A stretch of DNA of 64,000 nucleotides from Algibacter lectus. GTDB lineage: Bacteria > Bacteroidota > Bacteroidia > Flavobacteriales > Flavobacteriaceae. The stretch is from contig NZ_FOLN01000002.1 of the NCBI RefSeq assembly GCF_900112395.1, forward strand, positions 62,001-126,000, in the 5' to 3' direction. The position numbers were made by a program, and so were the translations under genes. The stretch's first letter is position 1. Each line of letters begins with the position of its first letter. Positions 60,118 through 64,000 of the stretch are shown piece by piece. Below the pieces are notes generated by a model. It saw nothing but the letters and a program-made list of their open reading frames with translations. It did no database searches and had not been told where the DNA came from.

Positions 60118-62184
60118 TTAAACTTTTTTGGTTTTGGGAAGTGTAAAGGAAAATATAGAACCTTGGTTTATTTCACTTTCTACCCAAATACGTCCGCCAT
60201 TGTTTTCTACCATCTCTTTACAAACACGAAGTCCCAAACCTGTTCCTTTTTCATTTAGTGTTCCGTAAGCAATTTCTGTTTCTTTTTCGGTAAAAACGCT
60301 AGTTACAGCATCTGTATCCATACCTACACCATTATCCTTAACTTGTATTTTCCAAAATAGATCTTCTTCAACAGCGCAAACTGTTATTGTACCATGCTCA
60401 CGTGTAAACTTAACGGCATTACTTATTAAGTTACGAATAACGACATCTATTTGATCTCTATCAGACCAAGTGATAACATTGTTGTCAATATCATTTATGG
60501 TTGCAATAGATTTTACTTCGGCCTGTTTAGAAAGTAAGCTAAAACTTTCATCAACCAATTTTTTAATAGAAATAAAATCTGGTTTGGTAGATAAACCATT
60601 CATCTGGCTTTGTCCCCAAGTTAATAGATTGTTTAAAGTAAATGCAATAGAGTCTATGTTTTTACCAATTTCTGGCATAAATTCCATGAATTCTGTTTTA
60701 CTCAACTCTCTGTTATTAAATAAATCTAAAAGTGATTTAAATGAATTTATCGGCCCCTTTAAATCGTGGGCAATAATAGAAAATAATCTAATTTTAGTAT
60801 TATTTGCTTCATTTAAATGCGTTTGATTGTTTTTAAGTGCCTCTGTATTTTCTAATAATTTTTCATTTAACCTATTTTGAGTTTTGTTATTCTTTTTTAG
60901 GATAAATATGATAATTGCAAAGGCCAAAATAATGAAAATAGAGAAGTATATATAACTAAGTTGTAAGGTATGCTTTTGTTGACTTTCTGAAATATATTGT
61001 TCTTTTTCTTGTTCAAATTCTAAATTAGATTTAAGTATTCTTAACTCTTTAATATTGTTATTTTTGTTTATCGTGTCCGATATCGCTTTTAACTCTTCTA
61101 GATAGGCGAGTGCGTTTTCAAAGTTGTCATCTGCTTTTTTTATTTGGTAAAGTACTTCTAAAGTGAGATCTCGCTGTTCTAAAGTATTTAATTTCTTAGA
61201 AAGATGAAGCGCCATTAAAGCGTAATCTTCTGCCGTATCATAGTCTTTAAGGCCTAAATAGGTTTTTGCTAAATTATTGTACAAAGGAATTTTATATCGA
61301 CCTTTATCGATATTAGCGTGAATTTTTTCACTTTTACTTAACCATTGCAAAGCTTGATTATATTGTCCTTTTTTAGTGTGAATAGACCCTTTTAATTCAT
61401 AAGCATAAGCAAGCCATGAATCTAATTTTACTTTTTCAAAAATAGAAATGGCACGATCAATAGAAGTAGAGGCACTATCTAAATCTCCCATTTCAATATA
61501 GCAGGCCGTTAAATTGTTTAAAGTTTTGCCTACTTGTACTTCATCGTTGCTGAATTCGTTTATTTCAAGTGATTTAGATAAGAATGAAATGGTTTGCTCA
61601 TATTCTTTCTGAACGCGATATATGGCCGATATATTTAAATAGCATTTAGATAAATATACTTCATTATTATATATTTTGGCTATTTCTATGGCATCTAAGT
61701 AATGCTTTAAGGCATTCGCATAATCTTCCTTATACTTATATTCTGCTGCCAATTTAATTTTAGACTCTAATAACAAATTGGTTTCAGAATTAATAATAGC
61801 GAGCGAAACAGATTTTTTAAAATACGAAATAGCACGATCTTGTTTCCCTATATTGGAGTAGTATAAACCTTCAATTATATATCCTTGAGCTTCGCCTTTC
61901 GGGTAGCGCATAGATTTACTTAATTTAATAGATTCATTCGAAATAACAAGTAAGCTGTCTAAATTGTATTGTGCATATTGCATACCCAATTGATACAGTA
62001 GATTCACATAAGTAGTATCTCGTTGAGATTTATTACTTTCCTTGTGTTTTCTTATTTTTTGTTGAAGACTTTTCTTGATGTCTTCCTGCGCACTGGCAGA
62101 ATTACTAAAACCAGAAGCAGTGAAAATAACCCACAAAAATATACTGCAAAATTTGAAATGATGTATATTAAAATAGGCTTGCAT
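60118..62184 (-). CDS. TPR-containing sensor histidine kinase (paralogue 2)
   Basis: The 688-residue protein mirrors its neighbour domain for domain: signal segment, TPR array, coiled coil, one transmembrane helix (YIYFSIFIILAFAIIIFIL) and a kinase core (FSIIAHDLKGPINSFKSLL, IRNLISNAVKFTRE, VKDNGVGMDTDA, GTGLGLRVCKEMVENNGG). The kinase half is highly similar to paralogue 1, while the TPR array has diverged more. That pattern is expected of a recent tandem duplication followed by sensory divergence. It also lacks an adjacent response regulator. The order on the minus strand is this gene first, then paralogue 1. Confidence 0.93.
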   Translation of the reverse strand: MQAYFNIHHFKFCSIFLWVIFTASGFSNSASAQEDIKKSLQQKIRKHKESNKSQRDTTYVNLLYQLGMQYAQYNLDSLLVISNESIKLSKSMRYPKGEAQGYIIEGLYYSNIGKQDRAISYFKKSVSLAIINSETNLLLESKIKLAAEYKYKEDYANALKHYLDAIEIAKIYNNEVYLSKCYLNISAIYRVQKEYEQTISFLSKSLEINEFSNDEVQVGKTLNNLTACYIEMGDLDSASTSIDRAISIFEKVKLDSWLAYAYELKGSIHTKKGQYNQALQWLSKSEKIHANIDKGRYKIPLYNNLAKTYLGLKDYDTAEDYALMALHLSKKLNTLEQRDLTLEVLYQIKKADDNFENALAYLEELKAISDTINKNNNIKELRILKSNLEFEQEKEQYISESQQKHTLQLSYIYFSIFIILAFAIIIFILKKNNKTQNRLNEKLLENTEALKNNQTHLNEANNTKIRLFSIIAHDLKGPINSFKSLLDLFNNRELSKTEFMEFMPEIGKNIDSIAFTLNNLLTWGQSQMNGLSTKPDFISIKKLVDESFSLLSKQAEVKSIATINDIDNNVITWSDRDQIDVVIRNLISNAVKFTREHGTITVCAVEEDLFWKIQVKDNGVGMDTDAVTSVFTEKETEIAYGTLNEKGTGLGLRVCKEMVENNGGRIWVESEINQGSIFSFTLPKTKKV

Positions 62185-62477
62185 GGGTATGGGTATACTT
62201 TTTTTAGATTAGGGTAATTGGTTTTTAATACAAGATAAAACCTAAATAAACGAGAAAAAATATTAAACGTACTTTTAACGGTTTTTTATATATTAAAACA
62301 GTTAAAAAGCATATTATTTAGATGAAGTGCTATTTTTAATCGATTACAAACGGTTTATCTCTTTCTGGCTAAGTGGGAGAATTTAGCTCATTCTAACTGA
62401 AAGGAGTAAAACATTTAAATCAAAAAAGGTTGTCCAAACCATGGACAACCTTTATAATATATAATGATGGGTCTAAA
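62185..62477. other. 293-nt region between kinase 2 and the DJ-1-like gene
   Basis: The only clear element is the terminator at 62426-62453. The rest is AT-rich and I see no gene or further signal. Confidence 0.5.
62426..62453 (-). terminator. terminator after the DJ-1-like gene
   Basis: On the minus strand AAAGGTTGTCCA pairs perfectly with TGGACAACCTTT around a 4-nt loop and is followed by a T-run. It closes the yqhD/DJ-1 transcript. Confidence 0.85.
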
Positions 62478-63287
62478 TTATTTTAAACTCTCTAATAATT
62501 TTTCTGCAACTAATTCTGAAGATGCTGGGTTTTGACCCGTAATTAAATTACCATCTTGTACTGCGTATGGTTTCCATTGGTCTAAATTAGAATACAATGC
62601 TCCATTTTCAATAAGCATATCTTCTAATAATAATGGTACAACCTCTGTTAATCCAACGGCTGCTTCTTCTGAGTTAGAAAACCCTGTAACACGTTTTCCT
62701 TTTACTAAAGCTGTTCCGTCTTCATTTTTTACATCTTTCAATACAGCTGGTGCGTGACATACAAAAGCGATTGGTTTTTCTTGACGATCAAAGGCTTCAA
62801 TTAAAGCAACCGATGTTTTATCGTTAGTTAAATCCCATAAAGGACCGTGACCACCTGGATAAAATACCGCATCAAAATCGTTAGAATTCATATTGGCTAA
62901 AACCTCAGTGTTTGCAATTTTTGCTTTTGCATCTTCGTCTTTATTATAGCGATCTGTAGAAGCTGTAGCAGCATCTGGAGAATCACTACTTGGGTCTATT
63001 GGAGCCGCTCCACCTTTTGGCGTAGCAATAGTAATTTTTGCACCTTTATCTAATAATGTGTAATATGGGCTAGCAAATTCTTCTACCCAAAATCCTGTTT
63101 TTTTCCCTGTATCTCCTAATTTGTCGTGAGATGTTAATACAAATAATATTTTCATGTCGTTTTGTTTTTTTAATTCTGTTTTTACTTCTGAAACTTTTTC
63201 AGAAGTTGTTTCTTGTCCTACGTCTTTACAACTCGAAGCTGTAATTATTGTAAGTGCTATGGCTAATGTTTTTAAAGTCTTCATCAA
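62478..63287 (-). CDS. DJ-1/PfpI superfamily lipoprotein (Hsp31/glyoxalase III-like)
   Basis: The 269-residue protein has a lipoprotein-like N terminus (LAIALTIITASSC, Cys20), followed by a 25-residue charged linker. The Hsp31-type DJ-1 fold then begins at about residue 45: ILFVLTSHDKLGDTGKKTG and FWVEEFASPYYTLLDKGAK. The catalytic pieces are Glu69/70, the nucleophile elbow AFVCHAPAVL (Cys177-His178) and PGGHGPLWDL. Hsp31/DJ-1 proteins convert methylglyoxal to lactate without cofactor or deglycate proteins, normally in the cytosol. Export would be unusual; an internal Met at residue 45 offers a cytosolic alternative. It starts 5 nt after the yqhD stop. Confidence 0.88.
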   Translation of the reverse strand: MMKTLKTLAIALTIITASSCKDVGQETTSEKVSEVKTELKKQNDMKILFVLTSHDKLGDTGKKTGFWVEEFASPYYTLLDKGAKITIATPKGGAAPIDPSSDSPDAATASTDRYNKDEDAKAKIANTEVLANMNSNDFDAVFYPGGHGPLWDLTNDKTSVALIEAFDRQEKPIAFVCHAPAVLKDVKNEDGTALVKGKRVTGFSNSEEAAVGLTEVVPLLLEDMLIENGALYSNLDQWKPYAVQDGNLITGQNPASSELVAEKLLESLK

Positions 63288-63292
63288 TAAAA

Positions 63293-64000
63293 TTAGTAAG
63301 CCATTTTTACAATTTTTTCAACTTTATCTGGCGATAAACTTTGGTGTTCACCTAAGCCTAACCAACCACGATCTGTAAAACGTTTAGAGATTTCTTCGGC
63401 AGTGCCTTCGTAATCCTTAGTGTAATCGGATAATTTAGTATCTATACCTAATTCATTAAAAAACGCTTCCGTTCTTTCAATAGCAGCATATGCTTTATCG
63501 TCCATGTTACCTTCAGTAATATTCCAAACGCGCTCACCGTATTGAGCTAATTTTTCTTTTTTAGCTTCAAAATTATACTTGTAATGGCTTGGTGCAATTA
63601 CAGCTAAAGTACGTGCATGATCGATACCGAATAAAGCCGTTAATTCGTGCCCCATGGCGTGTACTGCCCAATCGTTAGGAACTCCTTTTTGTATTAATCC
63701 GTTTAAGGCCATTGTACAACTCCACATAAAGTTAGAGGCTGCTTGATAATCTGTAGGATCTTTTAAAACCTTTGGAGCAACTTCTATAATGGTTTGTAAA
63801 ATACTTTCAGCAAAACGATCTTGCAATAGAGCACCAACGGAATACGTCATGTATTGCTCTAAAACGTGTGTAAAGGCATCGGTTAAACCGTTTACCAATT
63901 GGCGTCTTGGAATAGAGGTAATCACTTGCGGATCTAAAATTGAAAATTCAGGAAATAAACCAGGACCACCCATAGCTAATTTTTCCTTTGTTTCTTTTCT
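63293..64000 (-). CDS. yqhD: YqhD-like NADPH-dependent aldehyde reductase (partial)
   Basis: The gene runs off the right edge: the frame stays open upstream of the Met at 63973 (RKETKEKLA), so about 235 residues of the C-terminal part are seen. They align by eye with E. coli YqhD: FSILDPQVITSIPRRQLVNG, AFTHVLEQYMT, DRFAESILQTI, ALNGLIQKGVPNDWAVHAMG, and the metal site HELTALFGIDHARTLAV. YqhD reduces short aldehydes including those from lipid peroxidation and methylglyoxal. The DJ-1-like gene follows 5 nt downstream, suggesting a shared aldehyde-detoxification unit. Confidence 0.92.
   Translation of the reverse strand, partial: RKETKEKLAMGGPGLFPEFSILDPQVITSIPRRQLVNGLTDAFTHVLEQYMTYSVGALLQDRFAESILQTIIEVAPKVLKDPTDYQAASNFMWSCTMALNGLIQKGVPNDWAVHAMGHELTALFGIDHARTLAVIAPSHYKYNFEAKKEKLAQYGERVWNITEGNMDDKAYAAIERTEAFFNELGIDTKLSDYTKDYEGTAEEISKRFTDRGWLGLGEHQSLSPDKVEKIVKMAY

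Noticed and set aside
60470-60826. Open frame of 118 codons antisense to the second TPR kinase
   Set aside because: It lies opposite the conserved kinase core and carries no family signal.

Overview
This window looks like chromosome from a member of the Flavobacteriaceae (Bacteroidota). The DNA is AT-rich and packed with genes on both strands, with no recognisable Shine-Dalgarno sequences. Several genes have the Bacteroidota-type -7 box TAnnTTTG, sometimes with a TTG about 18-19 nt upstream. The protein families fit too: an outer-membrane-barrel TonB-dependent receptor with a carboxypeptidase-regulatory-like plug extension, a fused two-oxoacid dehydrogenase E1 alpha/beta, lipoproteins with short signals, and TPR histidine kinases. 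I saw no rRNA, tRNA, CRISPR array, prophage, transposase or integrase. Nearly everything reads as vertically inherited core or shell genome. Both edge genes, kdnB at the left and a yqhD-like gene at the right, are cut by the window.

Layout. 1-2.2 kb: end of kdnB, a PlsC-type acyltransferase, a REP-like intergenic palindrome and an NYN-LOTUS protein. 2.2-7.3 kb: a minus-strand run (gcvT, glsA, epimerase-like, PCD, yebC, Gfo/Idh/MocA). 7.6-9.3 kb: an orphan hybrid histidine kinase. 9.4-14.5 kb: a complete thrA-thrB-thrC operon, preceded by a threonine-rich leader peptide and an intrinsic terminator, a textbook attenuator layout. 14.6-16.2 kb: bifunctional NAD(P)HX repair enzyme. 16.2-20.3 kb: a tightly packed minus-strand operon (2OG-Fe(II) oxygenase, SUI1/YciH, DUF1835, nucleoside phosphorylase, and a binding-protein-fold protein with neither signal peptide nor transporter). 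20.4-29.3 kb: E1 dehydrogenase, a solitary ExbD, three proteins of unknown role, an aldo/keto reductase, an SF2 helicase and a metallo-beta-lactamase with EF-hands. 29.6-36.2 kb: cold-shock-domain protein, two EamA transporters, a GT9 glycosyltransferase, and a TonB receptor with a VanY-type lipoprotein. 36.3-43.3 kb: YHYH protein, a nitric-oxide detoxification cluster (cupin, quinol NO reductase, truncated haemoglobin), an AraC regulator and a divergent BCCT transporter. 43.4-48.3 kb: AlkB, nitroreductase, MarC, KefF-KefC. 48.3-53.2 kb: a beta-helix lipoprotein, then a Crp/Fnr regulator followed by an Old-Yellow-Enzyme/OsmC/alcohol-dehydrogenase operon. 53.3-56 kb: two adjacent DEAD-box helicases. 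56.2-64 kb: peroxiredoxin, DUF1566 protein, two tandem paralogous TPR histidine kinases, and a YqhD + DJ-1-like lipoprotein pair.

How the genes work together. The right half (about 37-64 kb) is unusually rich in functions against electrophiles, aldehydes, peroxides and nitric oxide (NorZ, trHb, AlkB, nitroreductase, KefFC, OYE, OsmC, ADH, peroxiredoxin, DJ-1, YqhD). The two regulatory observations I rate highest are the thr attenuator and an FNR-like site, TTGAT-N4-GTCAA. That site is centred near -42 of the predicted OYE-operon promoter and lies directly downstream of a Crp/Fnr-family gene whose recognition helix carries the FNR-type E-x-x-S-R residues. I did not find an unmistakable novel defence or biosynthetic system. 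The least explained units are the signal-less binding-protein/nucleoside-phosphorylase operon, the tandem kinases, the cysteine-rich solitary ExbD and the EF-hand metallo-beta-lactamase.
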